Assembly (NCBI GenBank): GCA_964563435.1
Contig: CAZLXI010000023.1
Span: 1 to 64,000, forward strand
Direction of reading: 5' to 3'
From: Leadbetterella sp964563435
GTDB taxonomy: Bacteria; Bacteroidota; Bacteroidia; Cytophagales; Spirosomataceae
Length of the DNA: 64,000 nucleotides
Part shown: positions 27,872-36,399 of the stretch, one piece after another
How the letters are laid out: every line of letters starts with the position of its first letter
Numbering within the stretch: position 1 is the stretch's first letter
Position numbers and translations under genes: made by a program
The notes under the pieces: generated by a model
Database searches by the model: none
What the model saw: only the letters and a program-made list of their open reading frames with translations
What the model was told of the DNA's origin: nothing

Positions 27872-30148
27872 TCACCGCACCGTAAACCGCACGCCCAGAA
27901 ACCCTCTTATCCCCTGATTCGACGCATACACATACGCCGGATCGAACGTCAGGCCGTAGGGATTGCTTTCATTAGCTACCGGGTTCCCGCTGATATCATC
28001 AAAAATCACCTCCTTATCAAAGGGGTCATGTGCCCGGGCGATCAGGAAAGGTACACTCCGGGCGGGCGTCCAGTTCAGCAGGTTTTTAATGCCTCCGTAG
28101 ATCTCCCATTTGTCATTGAAGCTCTTGGCTACCTGGATATTCTGAATGCTCCAGGTGGGCGAATATTCCGGCCTGGGGTCCAGGTCACCCAGCAGCGGTA
28201 AGCGCATGGGGCCGTACAGGTTGCCGGTATAATCCAGGGTGATCTTCTGCTTCGGGAAGGTGTATCCTATGCTCCAGGTACCGGTAAAACGTTCGGCAAA
28301 CATCTGCCTTTCCTTCTCCCCCTCCCCGGTATTGTACACATCCATCAGCGTACCGCCCACCAGGATCTTTAAACCGCTGGCAAACGCCGCGTCAATATTG
28401 AGCGATACCCCTTTCGATACCGCGTAACCATCCAGGTTGGCATAAATGATCTTATTCGCATCCGAATCGTAATCCGGGATGATCTTGTTCGTGAAATAGG
28501 TATAGAAAGCCGTGGCGTCGAAATTCAGGAAAGTTCCGTTTTCAAGATAAAACTTCTTCACCAGGTTGGCATTCACATTCCAGGAGGTTTCCGGCTTCAG
28601 ATCTTCTAAAAAAACCACTTCCCGGGCCCCCGTAAGGGCAGCATGGTCTTCGGTAAAGACGTTGGCCACCCGGAAACCGTTTCCACCGCCTAAGCGGAAG
28701 ACCGCCGTACGGTCATCTGAGCTCCATTTGTAGTTAATCCGTGGTGAGAAAATACTCCCGTGTACAGAGTTGTGGTCGTAGCGGGCTCCCAACATGACCG
28801 TATGATTGGCATTCAGCCGGATCTCATCCTGCAGGAAAACCCCGGGCAGGTGGGTATGGTTGGGCTGGTTTCTCCCCCCCACAAACGTGGCCGGGGTATT
28901 GTCATCATAGTAAGTGTAGCGATAAGCCAGACCCGCCAGCAGGTCATGGGCCTTCACCCGCTGCCCCCAGGTCAGCTGCGCAAAATAGATATTCTGGTTA
29001 GCCAGATAAGGGGTATTTCCGTACACGCTGTTCTGGTCGTGCCAGTTGCCGCTGAACATGAAATTGAGTTTGGAAGACAGCTTATAGTTTCCGAAAGCCT
29101 CCCAGCGCTTGGTATAGATGCTTTCGCCGTATACCTCATCACCTCCTCTGAACGAGCGGTTCCAGTTCATTTCGCCTCCCCAGCGGTCTTCGTACATGTA
29201 ACGGCCGGCCAGTGACAGCGCCCTGCCCCGCTTTTGCTGAAAATCCCATTTGTTAAAAACCGATACCCGGTGCTGAAGCGTAAGGTCGGTAAAATTATCG
29301 TCGTTCCTGTCTATAGGATTCTGATAATTAAAATAGTTTACCCCCAGTAGCGACTGCACTTTATCTCCTGCTTTAAACTTCCCGGCGAGGTCTGTGTTGA
29401 CCTCCCCCCAGGTGGAGGCAAAGGCATCTACCGAAAATACCGGCGCCTTATTGGGTGTTTTGGTAATGATATTGATCAGTCCGCCCACGGCTTCGCTTCC
29501 GTAGAGCGTGGAAGCCGGCCCCTTCACTACTTCCATTCTTTCGATCAGGGCCTGCGGGATCCCGCTGAGGCCGTAAACCGTAGATAAGCCGCTCACAATG
29601 GGCATACCATCAATTAGTACCATCGTATAGGGGCCTTCCAGGCCGTTGATATGAATATCCCCCGTACTGCACACATTGCAGTTCACCTGGGGCCGCACAC
29701 CGTTAACGATCTGCAGGGCATCAAAAACCGAAGGCGTGGGGTTCGACTTAAAGAACCGGGCCGTAAAAACCTCCACCGGAACGGGGCTTTCCAGGCGGGA
29801 GACTTCTTTCATGGTGCCGCTGATGACCACTTCATTCAGCGTGTTATCCGTTGGCTTTAATTCTATATCCCTGAGCGTATTTATACCGGGCTTCACCTCT
29901 ACGGCCACCGCCCCCCGGCTGTATCCTATGAGGGTAACTTCGATGGTCTGCTTACCGGTCGGCACATTAGCCAGCGTAAAGCCTCCTTCAGCATCGGTTA
30001 CCGCCCCGATGTTTTTTCCTTTCACCGTAACCGTGGCTGACTCCAGGGCCCTGTCGCCCGACCGTACCTTCCCCGCCACACTGCCGGTTTGGGCCGGCAC
30101 GGCCACACTTCCTGCTAATACAATTAAGATTGTCAAAATATATCTCAT
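27872..30148 (-). CDS. TonB-dependent outer-membrane receptor
   Basis: 758 residues: signal peptide (about 1-20), a carboxypeptidase-regulatory-like domain (23-105), a plug domain (about 110-230) with the pattern MVLIDGMPIVSG and GPASTLYGSEAVGGLINIITK, and a 22-strand barrel ending GFLGVRFTVR. The plug has a cysteine pair, NCNVCSTGDIHING, near residue 157. The substrate is unknown. The operon-like neighbourhood with a CobW GTPase and the operator-like promoter suggest a metal or metal chelate. It has its own promoter (30171-30202), with a palindrome in the spacer, and lies downstream of the flavoprotein gene in the same direction. Confidence 0.9.
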   Translation of the reverse strand: MRYILTILIVLAGSVAVPAQTGSVAGKVRSGDRALESATVTVKGKNIGAVTDAEGGFTLANVPTGKQTIEVTLIGYSRGAVAVEVKPGINTLRDIELKPTDNTLNEVVISGTMKEVSRLESPVPVEVFTARFFKSNPTPSVFDALQIVNGVRPQVNCNVCSTGDIHINGLEGPYTMVLIDGMPIVSGLSTVYGLSGIPQALIERMEVVKGPASTLYGSEAVGGLINIITKTPNKAPVFSVDAFASTWGEVNTDLAGKFKAGDKVQSLLGVNYFNYQNPIDRNDDNFTDLTLQHRVSVFNKWDFQQKRGRALSLAGRYMYEDRWGGEMNWNRSFRGGDEVYGESIYTKRWEAFGNYKLSSKLNFMFSGNWHDQNSVYGNTPYLANQNIYFAQLTWGQRVKAHDLLAGLAYRYTYYDDNTPATFVGGRNQPNHTHLPGVFLQDEIRLNANHTVMLGARYDHNSVHGSIFSPRINYKWSSDDRTAVFRLGGGNGFRVANVFTEDHAALTGAREVVFLEDLKPETSWNVNANLVKKFYLENGTFLNFDATAFYTYFTNKIIPDYDSDANKIIYANLDGYAVSKGVSLNIDAAFASGLKILVGGTLMDVYNTGEGEKERQMFAERFTGTWSIGYTFPKQKITLDYTGNLYGPMRLPLLGDLDPRPEYSPTWSIQNIQVAKSFNDKWEIYGGIKNLLNWTPARSVPFLIARAHDPFDKEVIFDDISGNPVANESNPYGLTFDPAYVYASNQGIRGFLGVRFTVR

Positions 30149-30170
30149 ATCCTTTTTTTAATTTCCGGTA

Positions 30171-30202
30171 CAAAATTAATAAAGTTAGACTAATCTAACA
30201 AA
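30171..30202 (-). promoter_or_regulatory. TonB-receptor promoter with palindromic operator
   Basis: On the minus strand TTTG (30202-30199), 20 bp and TAATTTTG (30178-30171) match the Bacteroidota promoter consensus exactly. The spacer is almost filled by the perfect palindrome GTTAGACTAATCTAAC (30184-30199). Such a site would allow repression by steric block. The form resembles DtxR/MntR-type boxes, but that identity is inference. Confidence 0.65.
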
Positions 30203-30280
30203 TATATTTTATAAATATTATCATCCGATTTTCACCGGTACCCGGAAAGCCCGCTCCAAAACGTAAAAACTTTTCTTCTC

Positions 30281-31183
30281 TTACAAAAATTCCGATTCGG
30301 TCAGCTCCCTGTTGATCATTGCCCCGGTCATATTTCCGGTAGCTACCGCATTGGCTACCGAACGCACCATTCCGGTGTTATCCCCACAGGCGAAAACCCC
30401 GTTGACGGTGGTCTTCTGGAAAGCATTTACGCGGATATACCCGTGCTCAGTCAGCTCGCAGCCCAATAGGGCGGGAATACCGGAATGCTGCGTAAACGGA
30501 AGCGCCGCATATACCGCTTTAAAACCGGCCTGATCGCCGCTTTTGAAAATCACTTTCCGGATATATCCTTCCTCCTGCTCTATTTCTTCTATTTCCTCTT
30601 CTATGATCTGAACACGATATTTCTTTAATATGGCGGATTGCTCCGCACTGAACGCCGCCTGGCCCGAGGTCATGATCACCGGATCCGGTGTAAGATTCCG
30701 AACCAGGGAAACCAGGTGAAATGCCTTATCTCCATTGGCCAGAATTCCCGTTTTCTGATCCCGGAACTCATACCCGTGGCAATACGGGCAATGGACCACC
30801 GAAATCCCCCAACATTCCTCAAAACCTTTGATATCAGGGAGAATATCTTTAATACCTGTGGCAAAGATCAGCTTTCTTCCGGAAAATACTTCCCCGGCCT
30901 GTGTTATAATTTCAAAACCTTTTTCCGTTTTGCTTCCCGAAACGGCCCGCCCGTCCAGGAATGTCACCGTATCATAAGCCATCACCTCTGCTTTTGCTTT
31001 TTCCGCGATAACGGCCGGACGCTCGCCGTCACGGGTAAGGAAATTATGCGAGTGCGGTGTGGAACGGTTACAGGGGAGACCGCTGTCTATGATAAGTACT
31101 TTCCGCAAAGAGCGCCCAAGCGCCATCGCCGCCGATAGCCCTCCATAACTTCCCCCGATAATAATCACATCAAAATTTTTCAT
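30281..31183 (-). CDS. Thioredoxin-reductase-like FAD/NAD(P) oxidoreductase
   Basis: 300 residues with the FAD-binding motif IIIGGSYGGLSAA (7-19) and a second GxxxxxxD signature (VFACGDNTGM, near 270). The redox pair is Cys132-Pro-Tyr-Cys135 (HCPYCHGYE) instead of the CATC of classical thioredoxin reductase. This places it in a separate pyridine-nucleotide-disulfide subgroup whose substrates are often unknown. It lies 40 bp after the CobW-like GTPase gene and is probably co-transcribed with it, with the TonB receptor further downstream. It may belong to a metal or redox stress response (inference from context). Confidence 0.85.
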   Translation of the reverse strand: MKNFDVIIIGGSYGGLSAAMALGRSLRKVLIIDSGLPCNRSTPHSHNFLTRDGERPAVIAEKAKAEVMAYDTVTFLDGRAVSGSKTEKGFEIITQAGEVFSGRKLIFATGIKDILPDIKGFEECWGISVVHCPYCHGYEFRDQKTGILANGDKAFHLVSLVRNLTPDPVIMTSGQAAFSAEQSAILKKYRVQIIEEEIEEIEQEEGYIRKVIFKSGDQAGFKAVYAALPFTQHSGIPALLGCELTEHGYIRVNAFQKTTVNGVFACGDNTGMVRSVANAVATGNMTGAMINRELTESEFL

Positions 31184-31223
31184 TGTTACTTAAGAATATA
31201 TTCACTTTTATTTGTTCAATTAT

Positions 31224-32432
31224 CTATATTTTCTCAGGAAAAGGGTCCGCAAATCCTGCGCCCGCCCCGAACGTCTCCACTTCCCTCTCCTGCAACAGGC
31301 AATCCTCCAGGTCAGTGATCATCTTTTCCTTATCCATATCCTGCCCAATAAAGACCAACTCATTCATCCGGTCGCCCCACTGCTTATTCCACCGGCTTTC
31401 GATCATGCCCCGGTTATGAACAAAAGAAGCGTAGCGAATCCTTTCCCGGTAAGGCATACTGCACCACCATACACCGGCCGACTCCAGGCGTGAAGAACCT
31501 CCCGTCTGCGAGAAATTAAGGGCGTGGTCCGGCCGTGAAGCCAGCCAGAAAAGACCCTTTGCCCGTATAACACCCTCGGGATAATCTTCATTCAGGTATT
31601 TCCAGAAACGTTCGGGGTGAAAAGGTCTCCGGTCACGAAATACAAATGAGCTTATTCCGTATTCTTCGGTTTCCGGTGTATGGGCTTCCGCTTCCAGCTC
31701 TTTTTGCCATCCCGCCGAATACTGCGCCTCCTCAAAATCGAACAACCCGGTGTTCAGAATTTCATGTGGGGGTACTTTCCCGAAAATGGAGGTGATGATC
31801 CGGGCGCCGGGGTTCAGCTTTTTGAGGGAAGCTTTGAGCAACCCCACGGTATGGGCATCTGCCAGATCGGATTTGTTCAGAATGATTACATTGGCAAACT
31901 CGACCTGGTCGGTCAAAAGGTTGACAATGGTGCGTTCATCGCCCGCCATATCGGTGAGATCCCGGTCTTTCAGCAATTCAGGAGTACTGAAATCATTAAA
32001 GAAATTATAACAATCTACCACCGTGACCATAGTGTCTATATAACTGAACCGCGACAGGTCTATACCACTCTGTTCATCCACATACGAAAACGTCTGGGCT
32101 ACGGGGATGGGCTCACTGATTCCTGTGCTCTCGATCAGCAGATAATCGAATTTCCGCTCCATGGCCAGTTTCTCCACTTCCACCATAAGGTCTTCACGCA
32201 GAGTGCAGCAGATACAGCCGTTGCTCATTTCCACCAGCTTTTCCTCCGTCCTGGAAAGGGTGTCCTGGCTTTCCACCAGCTTAGCATCCACGTTCACTTC
32301 GCTCATGTCGTTAACGATGACCGCTACTTTCAGTCCTTCTTTATTGTGTAAAATATGGTTGAGCAGGGTAGTTTTCCCCGCGCCCAGGAAACCGCTTAAT
32401 ACGGTTACCGGTAATTTGCCTGTATGATTCAT
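31224..32432 (-). CDS. CobW/COG0523-family GTPase, probable zinc metallochaperone
   Basis: I place the start at ATG 32432 (402 residues). An upstream extension would run through the two operator palindromes. The P-loop is GAGKTT (17-22), the metal-binding motif is CICC (73-76, GCICCTLREDL), and a guanine motif NKSD follows. The C-terminal CobW domain is present (RYASF, WNKQWGDRMNELVFIGQ). COG0523 GTPases of this long YciC/ZagA-like form deliver zinc, often under zinc limitation. Two 19-bp palindromes overlap its promoter, supporting tight repression. It heads a leftward locus with a flavoprotein and a TonB receptor. Confidence 0.88.
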   Translation of the reverse strand: MNHTGKLPVTVLSGFLGAGKTTLLNHILHNKEGLKVAVIVNDMSEVNVDAKLVESQDTLSRTEEKLVEMSNGCICCTLREDLMVEVEKLAMERKFDYLLIESTGISEPIPVAQTFSYVDEQSGIDLSRFSYIDTMVTVVDCYNFFNDFSTPELLKDRDLTDMAGDERTIVNLLTDQVEFANVIILNKSDLADAHTVGLLKASLKKLNPGARIITSIFGKVPPHEILNTGLFDFEEAQYSAGWQKELEAEAHTPETEEYGISSFVFRDRRPFHPERFWKYLNEDYPEGVIRAKGLFWLASRPDHALNFSQTGGSSRLESAGVWWCSMPYRERIRYASFVHNRGMIESRWNKQWGDRMNELVFIGQDMDKEKMITDLEDCLLQEREVETFGAGAGFADPFPEKI

Positions 32433-32458
32433 ATCCTGTTTTCTCAAAATGCCCTTTT

Positions 32459-32514
32459 TTTGCAATAATGTTGCAAATGTAAGTAATATTTCATATTTGC
32501 AACAATGTTGCAAA
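32459..32514 (-). promoter_or_regulatory. Twin palindromic operators over the CobW promoter
   Basis: TTTGCAATAATGTTGCAAA (32459-32477) and TTTGCAACAATGTTGCAAA (32496-32514) are 7-bp inverted repeats with 5-bp centres, 37 bp apart. On the minus strand TACATTTG (32481-32474) fits the -7 box and shares bases with the first palindrome; ATTG in the centre of the second is 21 bp upstream. Binding would block both promoter elements. A Zur-like metal repressor is my best guess from the gene controlled. Confidence 0.7.
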
Positions 32515-32570
32515 TAAATATATTTGTTTTAATTAAACTTCAAAGAGTTTACACTTTTCAAATAAAGATT

Positions 32571-32578
32571 TAACTTTG
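32571..32578 (+). promoter_or_regulatory. Putative promoter -7 box of CHASE2 gene
   Basis: TAACTTTG fits TAnnTTTG exactly. TTTA lies 19 bp upstream as a weak -33 element. The start codon follows at 32643. Confidence 0.45.
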
Positions 32579-32642
32579 ACCGGTTCATATAACCGCCCTA
32601 CCGACTCAAATACCCGGTTTACCTGTTAAAACCCTTTCTGCC

Positions 32643-33827
32643 ATGTCCAATAAAGGATTACTATTTCGGGATACCTTCCTATGTACCCTTTTCACGTCAT
32701 TAATAGCGTTGCTTTTTTATTTCATTGTAGTCAACATTTCTTTTCTAAATGTATTTTCGAAAGCCTTTGGTGATTTTGAGTTTACTGACATTTACTACTC
32801 CCGGCAGTTAGGAAGAGCAGAAACTTCCAGAAACATTATCCTGGTCAATGTGGGGCATACCGACAGAGCAGAAATTGCGAAAGCCATTGAAATCGTTTCT
32901 GATCAAAATCCGAAAGTCATAGGTCTGGATTTAATATTTAAAGATCTGAAATCTCCTAAAGAAGATTCCCTTCTACGGAAAGCACTCCAAAAAGCGAATA
33001 TCATCACCACCTATATTGCATATCCCGACAGCCTGATACAAAACCATTCTTTCTTTACAAACTTTTCCGGCAAATCCGGCTTTGTGAATATTTTGTCAAA
33101 AGAGGAACACCTGGTCATCCGGGATTTTGAAGCCTGGAAACTAAACCACCGCGAAGATACTTTGGTCAGCTTTGCGGTACAGGCTGCATTAAAATTTAAC
33201 CCGGACCTGCGAAAGAAAGTCTTTGCTTTACGCGCTTCCACACCCATTGACTATACCGCTAATATTGACGACACCAATAGCCCGGGAAGTTTTATGCATT
33301 TCGACATAGCCGAAATTCTACGCCGAAAGACCATTCCTGTCATGGAGGGGGCTATTGTAATTTTCGGTTATCTGGGTTCTCCCACCAATAACCCAAACGA
33401 TATTGAAGACAAGCATTTTACTCCCATGAATCCTGTCATAGCCGGTAAATCTTTACCCGATATGTACGGTGCAGTCATCCATGCCAACATTATTAAGACG
33501 ATCATCACCGACTCTTATCTATTTAAAGTAAGCCGGTTCTGGACCCGCTTTTGGGCTGTTTTATCCTGTATGACAGCCATATTTTGGGGGTTACAGTTTA
33601 GCAAAAAACGACCCGTAGCCTACGAAGCCACCTTAAAAATCATTCAGTTTCTGCTATCCATATTTATTCTTTACTTTGCTCTCCTGTTGTTAAAAGCCGG
33701 TATTTTATTAACCATAACTCCTGTTCTGGGATTTACCCTTCTGGGATTGGAGATGATCAATTTCTTTAAAAGCCTGATGCAATACCTTAAAGCAAAATAC
33801 GCATGGAAAAGCTACTTACTGGACTGA
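32643..33827 (+). CDS. CHASE2-domain membrane protein without output domain
   Basis: 394 residues. An N-terminal transmembrane helix (about 9-35) is followed by a periplasmic CHASE2 sensor domain. The clues are DIYYSRQLGR, IILVNVGHTDRAEIAKAI, NPKVIGLDLIF, a DSLLRKAL helix and AIVIFGYLG near 240. Three hydrophobic segments close the protein (about 296-380). CHASE2 usually feeds a kinase, cyclase or CHAT-type protein; here nothing is fused, so the signal must pass to a separate partner. The next gene overlaps it by 25 bp and is therefore translationally coupled. It opens the island with CHAT and caspase genes, which is the main clue to its role. Confidence 0.78.
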   Translation: MSNKGLLFRDTFLCTLFTSLIALLFYFIVVNISFLNVFSKAFGDFEFTDIYYSRQLGRAETSRNIILVNVGHTDRAEIAKAIEIVSDQNPKVIGLDLIFKDLKSPKEDSLLRKALQKANIITTYIAYPDSLIQNHSFFTNFSGKSGFVNILSKEEHLVIRDFEAWKLNHREDTLVSFAVQAALKFNPDLRKKVFALRASTPIDYTANIDDTNSPGSFMHFDIAEILRRKTIPVMEGAIVIFGYLGSPTNNPNDIEDKHFTPMNPVIAGKSLPDMYGAVIHANIIKTIITDSYLFKVSRFWTRFWAVLSCMTAIFWGLQFSKKRPVAYEATLKIIQFLLSIFILYFALLLLKAGILLTITPVLGFTLLGLEMINFFKSLMQYLKAKYAWKSYLLD

Positions 33828-34561
33828 TATTTCTTTTCCTCACCTGTCCGGGCTTTGCACAAACCCGCCTTTATGTCATGCAGGTATCCGGGAGCGTAAT
33901 CAGAGATCATAGAATCACACTTCAAAAAGGAGATGCCATAGGAAAAAATGACAAGATTAAGCTCATGCCCGGAGCCGTGATAACATGTATAGACGACGAC
34001 GGCAACACATACAGCACCAGCAAAACGGGAACTTTAAGCTACGAAAACCTCCTGAGAGCAAAAAAACAATACAGAAATGCCTTAACTCTGGAATATCTGA
34101 AATATTTGTGGGCCTCTTTCATCAACCCCACGGATACCCGGATCATTGCGGCGGGGGTATTCAGAGGCGACCAACTGATGCTTAGCCCCGCAGACAGCGC
34201 CCAGGTTCTTTTCTCCGATGTAGTGCTCCGGTGGAGATCCGATCCCGGTCATAAAGACTACCATATCTTCATCAGGAAATCCGAAGATGAGGAGGTTCGT
34301 TTTACCACACAAGACACCACCCTAAACCTGAACGGCAAGCTGCCTTTATCCGAAAATACGGCTTACGAATGGGCCGTTTCTACCCGCGCTTATCCTGCTC
34401 TGAAAAACATCCCGTTTTTTAGTTTTTATACTTTGGATAAGACCGCTTTTAACGCCCGGGAAAAACAGTACCGGGTTTTTATAAAAGACATGAAGAAAAT
34501 GGGCATGAGCAGGGATGAAATAGAAGAAACCCTATGTGTTAAGTTCAAAATCTGCTCATAA
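33803..34561 (+). CDS. Exported FecR-like/Ig-like partner of CHASE2 protein
   Basis: 252 residues with a signal peptide (about 1-19, ends GFAQ). The segment VSGSVIRDHRITLQKGDAIG, with KLMPGAVITCIDDDG after it, resembles the FecR-type beta domain that follows the pattern G.V......L..GD.I...D.I......A. A second beta-rich part (about 125-215: VLRWRSDPGHKDYHIFIRK, YEWAVSTRAYP) looks fibronectin-like. The start codon lies inside the CHASE2 gene, so the two are coupled. It converges on the CHAT remnant at 34564. The domain assignment is tentative. Confidence 0.6.
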   Translation: MEKLLTGLIFLFLTCPGFAQTRLYVMQVSGSVIRDHRITLQKGDAIGKNDKIKLMPGAVITCIDDDGNTYSTSKTGTLSYENLLRAKKQYRNALTLEYLKYLWASFINPTDTRIIAAGVFRGDQLMLSPADSAQVLFSDVVLRWRSDPGHKDYHIFIRKSEDEEVRFTTQDTTLNLNGKLPLSENTAYEWAVSTRAYPALKNIPFFSFYTLDKTAFNAREKQYRVFIKDMKKMGMSRDEIEETLCVKFKICS

Positions 34562-34563
34562 GG

Positions 34564-34908
34564 TCACCCTACCAACTCAAACGCGGCCCATTTATAGGGC
34601 TCTTTAGGATACTTCGCTTTCATGTATCGCTGTGTTTCACTATAGCTTCCTTGAATATCCTTGGTACTAAACAGCAATTCATAAAATTTGATCATGAACA
34701 CAGAGGTTTCCTGATCCGGCACCTTCCAAAGGCTCATCAAAAGATATTCCGCGCCCGCCAGCTTAAAAGCCCGCTGCAGCCCGAAAACTCCCTCACTGCC
34801 TTTGATATCTCCCAGGCCCGTTTCACAGGCTGAAAGCACCACTAATTGAGTATGGGGTAATGACACATGTGAAGCCTCATACGCTGTAAGAATACCATCT
34901 TCCAGGCC
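34564..34908 (-). pseudogene. Truncated CHAT protease gene (3' end only)
   Basis: The last about 115 codons of a CHAT gene are present, including the catalytic-Cys motif VVLSACETGLGDIKGSEG and the C-terminus KYPKEPYKWAAF. They match the end of the complete CHAT gene at 36400 with a few substitutions. The His motif, TPRs and signal peptide are missing, and the sequence stops at the junction with the ATPase gene near 34908, so it is a remnant. An open frame starting at GTG 34866 remains, giving a possible 100-residue product, but half the catalytic dyad is absent. Confidence 0.8.
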
Positions 34909-36274
34909 TTTTTAATGCCCGAAAGATTTCTGCAGGGCCAAAAATATGAGATGGCTCCATCCCTTCTGCCTGCTTGAGAAAAAGTGCAGGAATGATCATT
35001 TTCCCTTTGGCAAAGGGCAAATAAGTCACTTTTTTGAGCAGTTCCTCTTTCAGCCGGTCCGGATTCTCCGGCTTATCCGTCCATTTGCATTCACCCACCA
35101 GCAAATACCTTCCATCCAAAGATTCAGCCACTACATCCAGCTCCAGTTCTATCCCTTTTTCCGGGCTACCCCACCACCGGCTTGCAGGCTTGAATTGTAT
35201 TTCGTCTGTCATTAAGCCGGGTACCGCTTGCCGGCACAGCTCTTCCCACATGCCTGACACATACTGCGAAAATTGCCCGGAAAACAATTCCAGAACCGTA
35301 GAAGACTGTTCGATCTCGATAAAAGAGCGATGGGGCACCACAAACCGGAAATAAAAATTCAAAAAGGGGTCAGCGATTTTGTACAGGCTTTTCTTACTGT
35401 TCCGGTAGCCTTCACCAAAAGGAATTTCGCGCATAATATACCCTAATTGGAGCAGCTTATCCAATGGGCCTGCCAGGTTAGTGGCCGGTTTTCCGAGGCG
35501 GGCCGCGATCTCCGACAGCCGGTGGCAGCCCGATGCAATCAGCGAGAGGATGGTAAACGAGTGTACAGTATCGCGCATGTCATCCAGGAATAAACGTAAT
35601 GGCTCATCGTATAAAATACCCTGAGAAGAAAACAAATGTGCCTGCAAGGCGCCCTTCAGGGTTTCTTCTGAACGGCGTAGTTCCCAATACCTGGGCACAC
35701 CGCCCCACACGCTGTATTCTTCAATGGTCTCCACATCCGTACAAGAAAGTACTTCCTGCAGGTACGGTGCGGTCATGGGTTTTATTTTCATGATTTCATC
35801 TGCCCGCCCAAATAAAGGGGCCGAAACATCCATCACCAGGCTGCGCATCAATTGTTGGGAAGAACCGCACAGGATCAGGCTATACCGCAAATCTTCTTTG
35901 CGCTCCATGATCTTTTGTAAAATCGAAGGCAGCTCGGGCGCGCTTTTGACAAGGTAGGGAAATTCGTCTATGCATAAAGTCAGACGTTTATCCAGACGCT
36001 GGTTCATGCTTTCAAAAAGGGTTTCCCAATCCGGATATGTCACTTTATCAAACCCGGGAATATGAGCAGCCACCTGTTTGGCGAACAAGCAACGTTGGTA
36101 AGATGCTTCCGATTGATCGGCCATAAAATACAGATCGTTGGGATTCAAAACCTGCCGGATCAATCTTGACTTCCCGCAGCGTCTCCGCCCATAGATCACC
36201 ACAAATACGGCCGTATCGCGCTCCAGAGCTTTTTTCAAACGCTCTTGTTCTAAAATTCTATTCACAAACTTCAC
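34877..36274 (-). CDS. Solitary AAA-type ATPase with DUF234 (archaeal-ATPase family)
   Basis: 465 residues starting at GTG 36274. Walker A is GRRRCGKSR (about 29-37) and Walker B is LTLCIDEFPYL. Sensor-1 lies in LILCGSSQ, a winged-helix part follows, and the C-terminal DUF234 nuclease-like region has ELDVVAES and LLVGECKW. Such ATPases are often solitary and scattered among genomes. The last ten residues (RPGRWYSYSV) are encoded by CHAT-derived DNA read in another frame, so the gene was joined to a CHAT fragment by recombination. It has an exact-consensus promoter with a palindromic spacer. It may be mobile or a defence/toxin-type gene; the function is unknown. Confidence 0.82.
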   Translation of the reverse strand: MKFVNRILEQERLKKALERDTAVFVVIYGRRRCGKSRLIRQVLNPNDLYFMADQSEASYQRCLFAKQVAAHIPGFDKVTYPDWETLFESMNQRLDKRLTLCIDEFPYLVKSAPELPSILQKIMERKEDLRYSLILCGSSQQLMRSLVMDVSAPLFGRADEIMKIKPMTAPYLQEVLSCTDVETIEEYSVWGGVPRYWELRRSEETLKGALQAHLFSSQGILYDEPLRLFLDDMRDTVHSFTILSLIASGCHRLSEIAARLGKPATNLAGPLDKLLQLGYIMREIPFGEGYRNSKKSLYKIADPFLNFYFRFVVPHRSFIEIEQSSTVLELFSGQFSQYVSGMWEELCRQAVPGLMTDEIQFKPASRWWGSPEKGIELELDVVAESLDGRYLLVGECKWTDKPENPDRLKEELLKKVTYLPFAKGKMIIPALFLKQAEGMEPSHIFGPAEIFRALKRPGRWYSYSV

Positions 36275-36293
36275 ACAAATAAATTATGTCTGT

Positions 36294-36325
36294 CAAAAAT
36301 AATGTTTCTGAAACATAATTACAAA
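36294..36325 (-). promoter_or_regulatory. ATPase promoter with near-palindromic spacer
   Basis: On the minus strand TTTG (36325-36322), 20 bp and TATTTTTG (36301-36294) match the consensus exactly. ATGTTTC and GAAACAT within ATTATGTTTCAGAAACATTA (minus strand) form an almost perfect palindrome filling the spacer, suggesting a repressor site. Confidence 0.6.
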
Positions 36326-36399
36326 TATTACGTTATGACTTTAACTCCTTACCTCCGAAACAACCGGAAGTAACCAGCCGGAAGAGTATTCATTTAAGG

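Noticed and set aside
34564..34866. Complete small CHAT protein of 100 residues
   Set aside because: It lacks the catalytic His region, TPRs and signal peptide, and the frame continues upstream without a real start until the ATPase junction; it is a 3' remnant.
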